Source of the DNA: a virus
IMG/VR virus record: IMGVR_UViG_3300009149_000023
Coordinates: 1-64,000 of that record
Reading direction: 5' to 3' (one strand)
Length of the DNA stretch: 64,000 nt
The position numbers were made by a program, and so were the translations under genes. Shown piece after piece: positions 50,573-59,147 of this stretch. How positions within the stretch are numbered: position 1 is the first letter of the stretch; each line of letters begins with the position of its first letter. The notes under the pieces were generated by a model. It made no database searches and had not been told where the DNA came from. It saw nothing but the letters and a program-made list of their open reading frames with translations.

Positions 50573-52006
50573 ATGAGACAGATTCTTTTAGAGACCAAAC
50601 AACGCCTAGAAGCTAATCATGGCGTGAACATGGTTACAGAAATGCAGCGTATCCTCGCTGAACCAGTACTTTTTGAGGAATATATTGACGGCTTGTCACA
50701 GGGCATGAATGATGCCGATGCTGAGCAGTTTAAAGTTCTTGCAGAGAATACTGGTGCTAACCTGATGGAAAACTCCATCTTCGGTTATAATCCTTATGCA
50801 GTTTTGGTTATGCCTCTTCTTAGGAAGTTCTGGCCACGCCTTTCTGTTAAGGAAGCTGTAACTGTATCCCCAATGAGCAGCCCAAGCGTTGTTCGTTATT
50901 TCATTAAGCCTATGGCTAAAACCTATCTGGGAACAGAAGTCGAACTTCCAGATTTCAACAACAACGTATCACTCGGACCACAAGTTCCTGTGACTCCAGC
51001 TGTTGTCGTTCCTTCCCAGACTGATCTTCTGAATCTTCTTGGATTGACTTCCGCAATGGGTTCAATCTCTAGAACTCTCAGAGTAACTGCAGTATCCGAT
51101 GGAACTAACACTGAACCATGCAGCATCGAGACAGACATCGATGGTAACTTCTCTTCAGCTGTTACTTTCCAGGCTACTTCAGTAACAGACGTCATCCAGG
51201 GTCATGTTGATTTTAAGAATGGTATAATCAGCCTTAGCTCAGTTGGTGGAGTCATCACTGGCGCTACTCTGTATGCTATCGTCTCTCTGGAACAGAATAC
51301 TATTAATACAAACATCGAATTCAGAACTGAAAAGATTTTGTTCGAAGCTCTGACACGAAAGCTTAGTGCTCGTTGGTCAGTTGAGTTTGAACAGGATACT
51401 AAAGCTCTGTTCAATCTCGATGCACAGGCCGAGCTTATCAGCATCATGAGCAATCAGATTGCTGTTGAAATCGACAAAGAAATCATCACCGAACTTCTGA
51501 CTACAGTACAATTCCTGCACAACACAGCTATCGATACTTTTGATAAGACTGTTCCTGCTGGTTTTGCTTTAGGTCCGAAGGCTTGGTACGAAAACATTCT
51601 TGTTAAGATGAATGCTCTTAGCCAGACTGTATACAAAGATACAAACATCGCACCTGCGAACATTATTCTTTGTAACCCAAGCGAAGCTGCTATCCTTGAA
51701 ACAACTAACAGGTATGTATATGTAAGTGATGGCTTCTCCGGAAGCGAGCACACATATCGCGTAGGCACACTGGAATCAGGTAAGTGGAGAGTTATCGTAA
51801 CTCCTATCGTTCCTGAAGGCAAAATGCTTATGCTCATCAAACCTGCAGAAGAAAGAGCAGCTGTGTATTTCTACTGCCCATACATTCCAGTAACTATTTA
51901 TCCGTTCCCACTAGGAACCATGCCAAGCATGACACTTATGACTCGCTATGCGAAAGCAGCAGTGCGTCCTAAGGGTATTGCTTTGCTCAATGTTGTTGCT
52001 ACATAA
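50573..52006 (+). CDS. Major capsid protein, T4 gp23-like
   Basis: A 477-residue protein with CGGAGG before ATG. N-terminal helical region (1-65) is probably removed by the protease. 'FGYNPYAVLVMPLLRKFWPRL' and 'VTVSPMSSPSVVRYFIKPM' are gp23-type N-arm/early-core features; later 'RWSVEFEQDTKALFNLDAQAELISIMSNQIAVEIDKEIITEL' is the long spine helix region, and 'CNPSEAAILETTNRYVY' with 'IPEGKMLML'-like sequence belongs to the A domain. Codon use here is visibly richer in CTG, CTT and ATC than in neighbours, as expected of a very highly expressed gene. A strong terminator follows. Confidence 0.9.
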   Translation: MRQILLETKQRLEANHGVNMVTEMQRILAEPVLFEEYIDGLSQGMNDADAEQFKVLAENTGANLMENSIFGYNPYAVLVMPLLRKFWPRLSVKEAVTVSPMSSPSVVRYFIKPMAKTYLGTEVELPDFNNNVSLGPQVPVTPAVVVPSQTDLLNLLGLTSAMGSISRTLRVTAVSDGTNTEPCSIETDIDGNFSSAVTFQATSVTDVIQGHVDFKNGIISLSSVGGVITGATLYAIVSLEQNTINTNIEFRTEKILFEALTRKLSARWSVEFEQDTKALFNLDAQAELISIMSNQIAVEIDKEIITELLTTVQFLHNTAIDTFDKTVPAGFALGPKAWYENILVKMNALSQTVYKDTNIAPANIILCNPSEAAILETTNRYVYVSDGFSGSEHTYRVGTLESGKWRVIVTPIVPEGKMLMLIKPAEERAAVYFYCPYIPVTIYPFPLGTMPSMTLMTRYAKAAVRPKGIALLNVVAT

Positions 52007-52032
52007 GAGTAGTTTCAAACGCTAAGAAATCA

Positions 52033-52068
52033 AGAAGGCTCAGTTTCGGCTGAGCCTTCTTTTTTTTT
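52033..52068 (+). terminator. Strong rho-independent terminator after capsid gene
   Basis: Perfect 11-bp stem AGAAGGCTCAG / CTGAGCCTTCT, loop TTTCGG, then a run of T's. It ends the head operon right after the major capsid gene. Confidence 0.95.
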
Positions 52069-52101
52069 GCCTTTTCACTATTTTAGGGAGAACATAATTG
52101 T

Positions 52102-52983
52102 ATGATTCAACTATATCAAATTGGTACAACACTAGCATCGCTAGGGCTGATCAGACAGGCTTTAGAGGAAGAAGGAGAACGCACTGCGCTAAAAACTCTT
52201 GACACTTTAATGGTATCTATCTATACACTCATAGGTCTAAGCCAGGCTGCTGCAAAGTCTGTTCATGAAGAAAAAATCATCCCTAAACTCCAAAAAGCTC
52301 CTATACACGCTTACTTCACTGAAAGGATACAAGACCTAACTAAGAATAAAACTATTAGTGTGCACTCAGCTCCTCATGCAATAGAGCAAAAAGGGTTACA
52401 ACCTTGTTTTATAGTTCCTGGAATTAAGAATAAGATTTTTGTAGACCCAGTAGTTATGGATAGACTACATGTGCCCCCTAAGTTTACTAGATACCAAGTG
52501 CAGATAGCTTTGCTATTACATGAGTATGGTCATTTAAAACTAAACCACGATAAATACTATGAAAGTTTTAAGAAAAGAGTACTACCTAATATCTTGTTTA
52601 GTTTAGGTAAACATCTCTTAACTAGAATGGCAATCAAACGTATTGAAGAAAATGCTCATGATATGACCGATGAAGAAAAGAGCAAGTTCTTTAACTTTGT
52701 CGTTCTGTGTGCTGTTTCCTATACAATAGTTGAAATACTAGCTGTGGCTTATTTCAAGAGAGAACCTGAATATGCAGCTGATACAGAAGTTAAGGGAGCA
52801 TTTAAAGATGCTTACGAAGCTTATCTTAAATCAATGGCTAAAGCTGAACAAGCACAGACTGCCCACTATGACAAGTTAATGAGGATATTTAAAACTGTGC
52901 TTAAACATATAAAAGACATATCATCTCAGAATCCTACGTTTGAACAGAGACTCAATAAAGTTGCTAAATCGGACACCCCGTAA
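52102..52983 (+). CDS. M48-like zinc metallopeptidase, membrane-associated
   Basis: A 293-residue protein. 'LLLHEYGHLKLNHD' holds the HExxH zinc motif (His140-Glu-Tyr-Gly-His144). About 80 residues later 'EPEYAAD' (221-227) gives the third ligand Glu and the Asp of the M48 pattern. A hydrophobic span lies between at about 199-218 ('FVVLCAVSYTIVEILAVAYF'), and a weaker one near the N-terminus. Domain order matches M48-family proteases such as HtpX, although shorter. In a phage head/tail block it could process a virion protein or cut host membrane proteins. GGGAGA precedes ATG. The terminator upstream separates it from the capsid operon. Confidence 0.78.
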   Translation: MIQLYQIGTTLASLGLIRQALEEEGERTALKTLDTLMVSIYTLIGLSQAAAKSVHEEKIIPKLQKAPIHAYFTERIQDLTKNKTISVHSAPHAIEQKGLQPCFIVPGIKNKIFVDPVVMDRLHVPPKFTRYQVQIALLLHEYGHLKLNHDKYYESFKKRVLPNILFSLGKHLLTRMAIKRIEENAHDMTDEEKSKFFNFVVLCAVSYTIVEILAVAYFKREPEYAADTEVKGAFKDAYEAYLKSMAKAEQAQTAHYDKLMRIFKTVLKHIKDISSQNPTFEQRLNKVAKSDTP

Positions 52984-53011
52984 AAACCTTAATAGATCGA
53001 GCATTTTCTGA

Positions 53012-53023
53012 AACACAACAATT
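53012..53023 (+). promoter_or_regulatory. Late-promoter-like motif AACACAACAATT
   Basis: AACACAACAATT preceded by CTGA, 31 bases before ATG 53054 and 29 bases after the metallopeptidase stop. Starts the tail-assembly operon. Confidence 0.65.
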
Positions 53024-53053
53024 AGAAGAACATCACCAGGAGAATTAGTAATT

Positions 53054-53830
53054 ATGGAAAAATCATATCTAGTAGAACTGTTTGAACAGAATGTTAGTTC
53101 TGTGTGGAAAGAGCATTCTCCTGCAGAACTATACTCAGTAACAGATAGGCAAGCAGCTAAGTTTAAACGACTCACTTATGGTAGAGAAGCTGAACAAGGT
53201 AAAGTTTTCCTAGAAGCTGTAATGCTACATGGAATGCTAGCTGTTGCTGATAGACTTAAAAGCAAACTTGGTTCTAAGTTTTTTGCATCAGTTCAAGCTG
53301 ACTATGGAAAACTTCTTGTGAAACTTAGAGGACATGCTTCGATGGATGAGCTAAGAACTATTGTTAAGCATCAAGGTTCCATTGCTGCTAAAGTAAGTGA
53401 AGTACTTCTTAAAAGAGGCACGCTTCAGCTAAGTGATGATAGAGTAACGATGTTTACTATAGGAGGTATTGCTAAGTTTCTTGAACAATATCTTTTACCT
53501 GCACCTACTGCTTGGAGAATTAGAGGTGGTCTTACTTCTAGGGTAGAGAAAGGCGGATCAATTCAACATCAAGCCTTAAAACTATATGTATCCTTTGCAG
53601 CACAAGCAGCACATGCTCTTGGTGAATTACTTGCACTAGTTATGTTTATTAAAAAGCATAACGTTAACAGACAGACATTAGAAAAAGATTCTGCTTATTA
53701 CAATAGACTAAAAATGGAACTAACAAAAGCATATAGGTCAGCAACAATGGTACTACCTACACTTGCTAGGATGGATCCTTTGAAGCTACTGCCTAACGTT
53801 AAACCCATTACACCGCAAAGAGCGGCATAA
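53054..53830 (+). CDS. Unknown structural-type protein, 258 aa
   Basis: CAGGAG precedes ATG. Helical and Leu/Ala/Lys-rich, with a Gly-rich turn at 'TIGGIAKFLEQYLLPAPTAW' and 'RGGLTSRVEKGGSIQHQALKL'. It opens the operon of baseplate hub, terminase and tape-measure genes, right after a promoter-like motif. A tail-completion or neck role is a guess; no family match. Confidence 0.55.
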   Translation: MEKSYLVELFEQNVSSVWKEHSPAELYSVTDRQAAKFKRLTYGREAEQGKVFLEAVMLHGMLAVADRLKSKLGSKFFASVQADYGKLLVKLRGHASMDELRTIVKHQGSIAAKVSEVLLKRGTLQLSDDRVTMFTIGGIAKFLEQYLLPAPTAWRIRGGLTSRVEKGGSIQHQALKLYVSFAAQAAHALGELLALVMFIKKHNVNRQTLEKDSAYYNRLKMELTKAYRSATMVLPTLARMDPLKLLPNVKPITPQRAA

Positions 53831-53892
53831 ACTACTTTAAAGGTAGTTAAGAATAGTTACTTTAATTAATTTTTTCAAGGAGGTTTACACCT

Positions 53893-54666
53893 ATGAACGG
53901 ACCCTTACCAAAGATGGATCTTCCTCAGTACGACGTTATCACCCCGCAGACTAACAAAACATTTACCCTGAGGACAATGACAGTTGCGGAAGAAATGAAG
54001 CTGAAAGGCTCATTAATCACACCAGAGCAAATTGTTTCACACGTCACAGCAGTGCTTTATGACTGTATTGTTAACAAGCCTGAAGACATCAAAGACATCA
54101 AAGACTTCATGACCAAAGTAACAACTCACGACCGGCAAGCACTATTGTTCGGCTTATTTCATGTTACTCATGGCGAAATTCAAAAGTATCCTGTTGAGAG
54201 TTGTAAAGGTTGCGGCAAGTCCTACGAGTATAACTTCCCTACTGATTCTTTATGTAAGATTACTCAGTATGAGGGCGAAGAAGATATACTTACTATGTTA
54301 GTAGAAGTTAAGCTGCCTATCTCTAAGCTATCTTGCTTTATTAAGCAGCCAACAATTAGAGATGAAATCGTTGCAGCTAAAACTGCTGTACAGATTCCAC
54401 ATGACAAAGAATTCTTGGATGAATTAATCTTTGTAGAGAAATTTACAAAAGGTGCTAAAGAGTTTTCTGAGATCATGGAGAAGCTTAGTTTGTTCAAAGC
54501 TCTGCCTTCTAAGGACAGGCGTGTACTTTGGCAGAAGTATACTGAACTGTTCGGACAGTATCAAGTTAAGGTTTCCGGAGAAGCTGTTTGTCCTTTCTGT
54601 AAGACCGAGATCGAGATAAATATCGATTTCATGGAAATCTTTTTTCGCATGGTTTATGAGCAGTGA
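53893..54666 (+). CDS. Baseplate hub assembly protein, T4 gp26-like candidate
   Basis: A 257-residue protein with AAGGAGG before ATG. The plan fits the T4-type baseplate assembly family: N-terminal 'TFTLRTMTVAEEMKLKGSL', helical middle, and two CxxC pairs (Cys104/107 'ESCKGCGK', Cys233/236 'AVCPFCKT') that would bind one zinc, framing the helical section. It is followed by a short gene, a hub-like gene and terminase. I assign it by pattern and context rather than by close identity. Confidence 0.55.
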   Translation: MNGPLPKMDLPQYDVITPQTNKTFTLRTMTVAEEMKLKGSLITPEQIVSHVTAVLYDCIVNKPEDIKDIKDFMTKVTTHDRQALLFGLFHVTHGEIQKYPVESCKGCGKSYEYNFPTDSLCKITQYEGEEDILTMLVEVKLPISKLSCFIKQPTIRDEIVAAKTAVQIPHDKEFLDELIFVEKFTKGAKEFSEIMEKLSLFKALPSKDRRVLWQKYTELFGQYQVKVSGEAVCPFCKTEIEINIDFMEIFFRMVYEQ

Positions 54667-54856
54667 GCCTAGTGACTTTCTCGAGATAGTTTATAAAAAC
54701 ATCGCTCAGTACCAATTCCTTTCAAAGGCGCCTTTCTCAGACATTTTTTCAATGCCCGCAAGGTATTTACCTATCGCAGTGAAAGAACTAGGCGAGAAGA
54801 CGCGAGAACTATTGAAGGCACAGGCTTCAATGTTTCTTCCTATTAAGACTGATTAG
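54656..54856 (+). CDS. Small protein coupled to hub assembly gene, 66 aa
   Basis: Starts at ATG 54656 inside the end of the previous gene, without an RBS, so it is probably expressed by translational coupling. Reads 'MSSEPSDFLEIVYKNIAQYQ' and on with a helical pattern and 'SMPARYLPIAVKELGEK'. In T4-like phages small hub-assembly chaperones lie near this gene. Function not shown. Confidence 0.5.
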   Translation: MSSEPSDFLEIVYKNIAQYQFLSKAPFSDIFSMPARYLPIAVKELGEKTRELLKAQASMFLPIKTD

Positions 54857-54870
54857 AGGTAGCAAATAAA

Positions 54871-56238
54871 ATGGCAACAAATGATTCCATTCGAGGGGCA
54901 GCTGCTCCTCCGGGTGCAGACACTGGAAGTAATGACGTAACATCGGGCGCTTCACAGCGCCCTTTTTATTCATTAGAAGTTGCATGGATAGTTAGTGAAA
55001 AAGGTGAAGCAGGTAGCACAAAGTCTATAGACATTTCACCTTTTGTCATGCGTTTAGTTATTGATAAATCAGTTCGGATACTTGCTCCTATAATAACAGT
55101 TGAGCTTAGGCCTACTGTTAGAGGTATTTTAAAATACAAAATAGGAGTAGCAGACACAGTAAAAATAAAATTATGGAAGTCAGAAGGGACAGGAAAGAAA
55201 CAACTAGAGCTAACCGCTGAGATGTATCCTGCTGAATTCTCTTTCTTATATCATAGGATGAAGACTGAGAATAGTTTTGAGCATGCTGATAAGTCTCCTC
55301 TATCTCTTTTGCTGTATCCTACATTTTTTAACAAGATACTTGCTCATCCTAAAAATCAGATATTTAAAGAACCTAGGAAGCTCGATAAATCTTTCTTGGA
55401 AGAAGTAATTCAATCTGCTTTTAAGAATGCTCCAGGTAAGACTGAATTTGACATACAGATAGACGAACCAGATAACACTGTACAACTTCCTCCTAGGTTT
55501 ATGGTTCATAAAACCCCATTAACTGATTACATGCGTTACTTAGTACAGCGATACGGATTATATAAGTCAGCAACGTTGTTTTATGCTGATTTTCCTGATA
55601 TGAAAGAAGGTGCAGGAGATAATGCAAAACCTGTTATTAATTTAAAAGCGTTGCATAAAGATTCAGAGGAGCTTGCTTTTAGTTTGGTACTTTCAAATAC
55701 TAATGAGAAATACGAACTGCAAGAGAAAGAACATTTCATTTATCTTGCAGTTAATGAAACAGATAGAAAACCTGATGCAGCCATGCAATATAAGACAGCT
55801 ACTAACTATCTTATATTTACTAGAGACTTTCTTTATAAGAGAGCGAAGTTAGGGCTTGAAGGTTTGCAAAAAGAAATTAAAGATGTGTCGGAAGTAATGT
55901 CAGCTGAGCAATTCTTCGAGATTGAAGACTTCTGGAAGATCGAAAAAACTAGCATGACTAACACTATTGATAACAAGTTTTCACATATTCCTTATTACTC
56001 AGATTGTCTAACAGGGCTAAGGGTTGTTCCTTTTACTCCTGATTTCTTCTTCCCCTTTGATAAACTTAGGGTAGGCAGATTAGTTACTATTGACGTTAAA
56101 GATCCTGACTTTATACAAGCAGATGGTAAATTGATAGGTAAGTATATGATCAGAGATATCACAATTAATATAACTAGACAATCAGGTGGTCAGGATCGTT
56201 GGGACATAATTCCCACATTTAGTTTAATAAGGAGGTAG
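54871..56238 (+). CDS. Baseplate hub-like protein, 455 aa
   Basis: AGAGGT precedes ATG. After a Gly/Ala/Ser-rich N-terminus (1-30), beta-rich sections ('KSIDISPFVMRLVIDKSVRI', 'ITVELRPTVRGILKYKIGVADTVKIKLW') are followed by a helical 'TPLTDYMRYLVQRYGLYKSATLFYADFPD' and a final beta domain with 'PFDKLRVGRLVTIDVKD' and 'IRDITINITRQSGG'. This layout (beta, helix-tower, OB-like end) resembles gp27/gp44-type hub proteins, to which the gp5-like spike attaches. Medium-low certainty. Confidence 0.5.
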   Translation: MATNDSIRGAAAPPGADTGSNDVTSGASQRPFYSLEVAWIVSEKGEAGSTKSIDISPFVMRLVIDKSVRILAPIITVELRPTVRGILKYKIGVADTVKIKLWKSEGTGKKQLELTAEMYPAEFSFLYHRMKTENSFEHADKSPLSLLLYPTFFNKILAHPKNQIFKEPRKLDKSFLEEVIQSAFKNAPGKTEFDIQIDEPDNTVQLPPRFMVHKTPLTDYMRYLVQRYGLYKSATLFYADFPDMKEGAGDNAKPVINLKALHKDSEELAFSLVLSNTNEKYELQEKEHFIYLAVNETDRKPDAAMQYKTATNYLIFTRDFLYKRAKLGLEGLQKEIKDVSEVMSAEQFFEIEDFWKIEKTSMTNTIDNKFSHIPYYSDCLTGLRVVPFTPDFFFPFDKLRVGRLVTIDVKDPDFIQADGKLIGKYMIRDITINITRQSGGQDRWDIIPTFSLIRR

Positions 56239-56242
56239 AATT

Positions 56243-57913
56243 TTGGCTAAGCCGTCACCACAATGGATTCAAGAAGAGTTTACAAGATGTAAAAGCTCTT
56301 TTCCTTATTTTGTTGAACACTATTGTTATGTCAATACGGGTGCCGGTTTCCAGTTAATGAATTTAGCTGCTAAGCAAAAGAAACTCTGTGATAAACTAAT
56401 TGAAGACAATAACGTTTTAATACTTGGTTCAAGACAGACAGGTAAGACTACAATAATGGTTTGTTATTGTGCATGGGTAATGTTATTCTTTCCTGGAATG
56501 GACATTACATTCATATCAAGAAAAGAAGCACAGGCTAAAGAACAAATGGTTGATCTTGAAATATTGTTTGAAAGACTTCCTGATTTCTTAAGACCAACGT
56601 TGAAACCAAATGCTGCGACAGAAAAGAAAGTATTAGAAACAGGATCAAAGATTAAAATTGAATCTGTTCTCACTAATCCAGAAGGTAAAGGTCGAGGTAT
56701 GAGGTCTCATATTGTTTGGATCGATGAGGCTGCATTCTTAAAAACATTAAGCCCTTTGCTTTCGGGTTTGCTGCCTACTACGGCTCAACGTTTCCAGATG
56801 GCTAAGAAACATAATCTGCCTCATGGTATAGTAATGACTACAACGCCTAATGGAACAAAAGGTGTTGGTAAAGTATTTTATGACTATTGGGAAGCAGCAG
56901 AAGAGAGTAGAGTAAAGTTCGAAGACGATGGAGAACGCAATAGAGAGATATTACAAAACTGCTTCTTTACATCCTACAGAGTGCATTGGTCTGAAATGCC
57001 TTTCTACGATGAGAAATGGTATGAAGGTGAAAAGAAGAAATTTGGTAAACGGTTAAGAGAGTTTCATCAAGAATATGATTTGTCATTCTTAGGAGGAGAG
57101 GATACTTTCCTTCCTGATTCCGTAATAGAAGCACTTACGTCTAAACCTCCCATCAAGAAAGAGGGAGCTCTTTGGATTTGGAAAACAGCTGACTTATCTC
57201 ACGTTACAGGCGGTAAGGTTAAAGAATATTTAATAGCTGTAGATGTTGCTACTATGTACGGACATTGTAAATCAGCTATTCAGGTATTGGATATGGATAC
57301 GTTAGAACAGGTAGCTGAGTTTAGTGATAAACTTCCTATAGGTCCTCCTATACCTTATAACTTAACAGATGAAATATCAAAACTAGTCATGTTATATCCT
57401 AACTGCACAGTGACTTATGAGAATAACGGTGTAGGAAATCAGCTGGTAGAACAACTTCCTTTTCATCCTGTTATAGGTCCGAAACTTTATAAGGAAGATG
57501 AAAAGAAAAAGAAGACAGGATTTCATACATCCGAGAAAAGTAAAGAAGATATCTTTAATCAAGTATATTCATTGTTACTCAATAGAGCAGACACTATAAA
57601 CTCTTCTAGGTTAATAGGAGAACTTGTTGGATTAATTAATAGTAAGACAGGCAAAGTAACTAAGACATCAACAGCAACAGATGATTTAGTTTTAGCCTTA
57701 GGTCAAGGTTACGTAGTATTTTCTAGATTATATTCAAATCCTGTAACTGCTATCAATTCTCATCCAGAAACGGAGCAAAATCTGAAACATGTCCTTTTAA
57801 TGAATGTTAAAGAAACGGATAACCCTTACACGCAGGCAAGTCAGGAGCTATCAAAAGAGCAGATGATTGAAATCATTAACCGTCTTAAGTCACAAAGTAA
57901 GGGAGGGAAGTAA
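56243..57913 (+). CDS. Terminase large subunit, T4 gp17-like
   Basis: A 556-residue packaging motor with TTG start 7-8 bases after AGGAGG. ATPase: Walker A 'GSRQTGKTT' (62-70), Walker B 'IVWIDE' (157-162, catalytic Glu162), coupling motif region 'GIVMTTTPNG'. Nuclease (RNase H fold): 'YLIAVDVATM' with Asp, 'VTYENNGVGNQL' with Glu, and 'DDLVLALG' with Asp. It would translocate DNA into the prohead through the portal and cut the concatemer. Here it lies within the tail operon, away from the portal gene; no small terminase is recognised nearby. The stop overlaps the next start (TAATG). Confidence 0.93.
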   Translation: MAKPSPQWIQEEFTRCKSSFPYFVEHYCYVNTGAGFQLMNLAAKQKKLCDKLIEDNNVLILGSRQTGKTTIMVCYCAWVMLFFPGMDITFISRKEAQAKEQMVDLEILFERLPDFLRPTLKPNAATEKKVLETGSKIKIESVLTNPEGKGRGMRSHIVWIDEAAFLKTLSPLLSGLLPTTAQRFQMAKKHNLPHGIVMTTTPNGTKGVGKVFYDYWEAAEESRVKFEDDGERNREILQNCFFTSYRVHWSEMPFYDEKWYEGEKKKFGKRLREFHQEYDLSFLGGEDTFLPDSVIEALTSKPPIKKEGALWIWKTADLSHVTGGKVKEYLIAVDVATMYGHCKSAIQVLDMDTLEQVAEFSDKLPIGPPIPYNLTDEISKLVMLYPNCTVTYENNGVGNQLVEQLPFHPVIGPKLYKEDEKKKKTGFHTSEKSKEDIFNQVYSLLLNRADTINSSRLIGELVGLINSKTGKVTKTSTATDDLVLALGQGYVVFSRLYSNPVTAINSHPETEQNLKHVLLMNVKETDNPYTQASQELSKEQMIEIINRLKSQSKGGK

Positions 57914-59136
57914 TGAAAGTACCACAAGCGCCTTTTGTAGGAGCACCTGTATATGGTTTACCTCCTATGTCTTGGGAGATTCTAGATACCAAGTGGGAGA
58001 AAGTAGTACTGAATGGATTTTTCATAGTTAAAATAACCCCTGTAAAGATAGACATCAAGTGGGACGACGATAAAGCTTCTGGTGTTTTAACGCCACGTGC
58101 TGTAACTACTAAACCACATGATGAAATTCTAGGCAAAATATCAAGCGACTTAGGTGTATCTGGTTCTTCTTTTTATTTCGCAACACAAGCTAGAAGTTTA
58201 ATGGAAACTATGGAAAATAACTTTGGAGAAAGTTTTTACCAACAAGCAGCAGATGCAGGTTCTACTATGGGAACATATTTTAGCCAGTTTAGGCAACTTC
58301 ATGGAGGCACAGGAACAAAAGAGCAATTTAGCAAATTTGTAGGACAAATTGCAGACTCCGCTGGATCGAGTCTCCTCAAAAACATAGCATCAGGTCTTGT
58401 AACTGCAGCAGATAAGGCTATTAGTGGGATCGGAAAAGCAGGGGTTGGAGATATAGCAAATGTGCTGACAGGCGGGCGTGTTGATTTGCCTAGAGTATGG
58501 ACAGGGTCAAGTTGGAGTTTCGATAGCACGCTTAACTTTAAGTTTATAGCTCCCTCAGCTAACCAACAAGATGTAATTGATCATGTTGTAACGCCCATCC
58601 ATATCTTAAAGTATTTAGCAGCTGCTATTTCAAGAGATGGTGGTTTGATTTACAATGAGCCTCCTTTCCTAGAAGTAGAAATCCCTTTCCTTTATTATAA
58701 CCCAACATGCGGTTTTCGTTCTTTAAATATAGAGCATGGCGGTGATAATGGTACCTTTAGTTTTGATCAATTGCCTTTAATAACAAATGCATCAGTGCAA
58801 TTTGAATCATTGAGACTTGTGCAACCTACTTTAATAGATAAAGACCCACGTGGTTCTTACGATATATCTACTAAAAAGTCATTTGCTTATAGTTCAGGGA
58901 AAGGCACAGCTGGCGGTAATGGTACATTACGTCCAGGAAGAAAAGCAGAAAACTTAAATGATGTTTTCCAGGACCCTAGTACTAGCTCATCCGCAGGAAA
59001 GCGCTCTGCTCCTGAAGGCGCTGACACTGAACCTCAAAATATTGCTAACTTTGCAGCACCTAATATAAGTAAACCAAGTGCTAATCAAACTATTGCTGCG
59101 CAGAGAGACGTTGCTGACAAATTGAAAGGTTTCTAA
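57913..59136 (+). CDS. Baseplate tube-cap protein, gp48/gp54-like candidate
   Basis: A 407-residue protein with AAGGGAGG before ATG. 'GRVDLPRVWTGSSWSFDSTLNFKFIAPS', 'VTPIHILKYLAAAISRDGGLIYNEPPFLEVEIP' and 'CGFRSLNIEHGGDNGTFSFDQLPLITNASVQFESLRL' follow the order and spacing of the myophage proteins that cap the baseplate and start tail-tube polymerisation (T4 gp48/gp54). N-terminus has helices with small Gly-rich loops. The C-terminal ~90 residues are Ser/Pro/Gly/Asn-rich and flexible. It sits immediately before the tape measure, as expected. Confidence 0.62.
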   Translation: MKVPQAPFVGAPVYGLPPMSWEILDTKWEKVVLNGFFIVKITPVKIDIKWDDDKASGVLTPRAVTTKPHDEILGKISSDLGVSGSSFYFATQARSLMETMENNFGESFYQQAADAGSTMGTYFSQFRQLHGGTGTKEQFSKFVGQIADSAGSSLLKNIASGLVTAADKAISGIGKAGVGDIANVLTGGRVDLPRVWTGSSWSFDSTLNFKFIAPSANQQDVIDHVVTPIHILKYLAAAISRDGGLIYNEPPFLEVEIPFLYYNPTCGFRSLNIEHGGDNGTFSFDQLPLITNASVQFESLRLVQPTLIDKDPRGSYDISTKKSFAYSSGKGTAGGNGTLRPGRKAENLNDVFQDPSTSSSAGKRSAPEGADTEPQNIANFAAPNISKPSANQTIAAQRDVADKLKGF

Positions 59137-59147
59137 GGAGATAAAGT

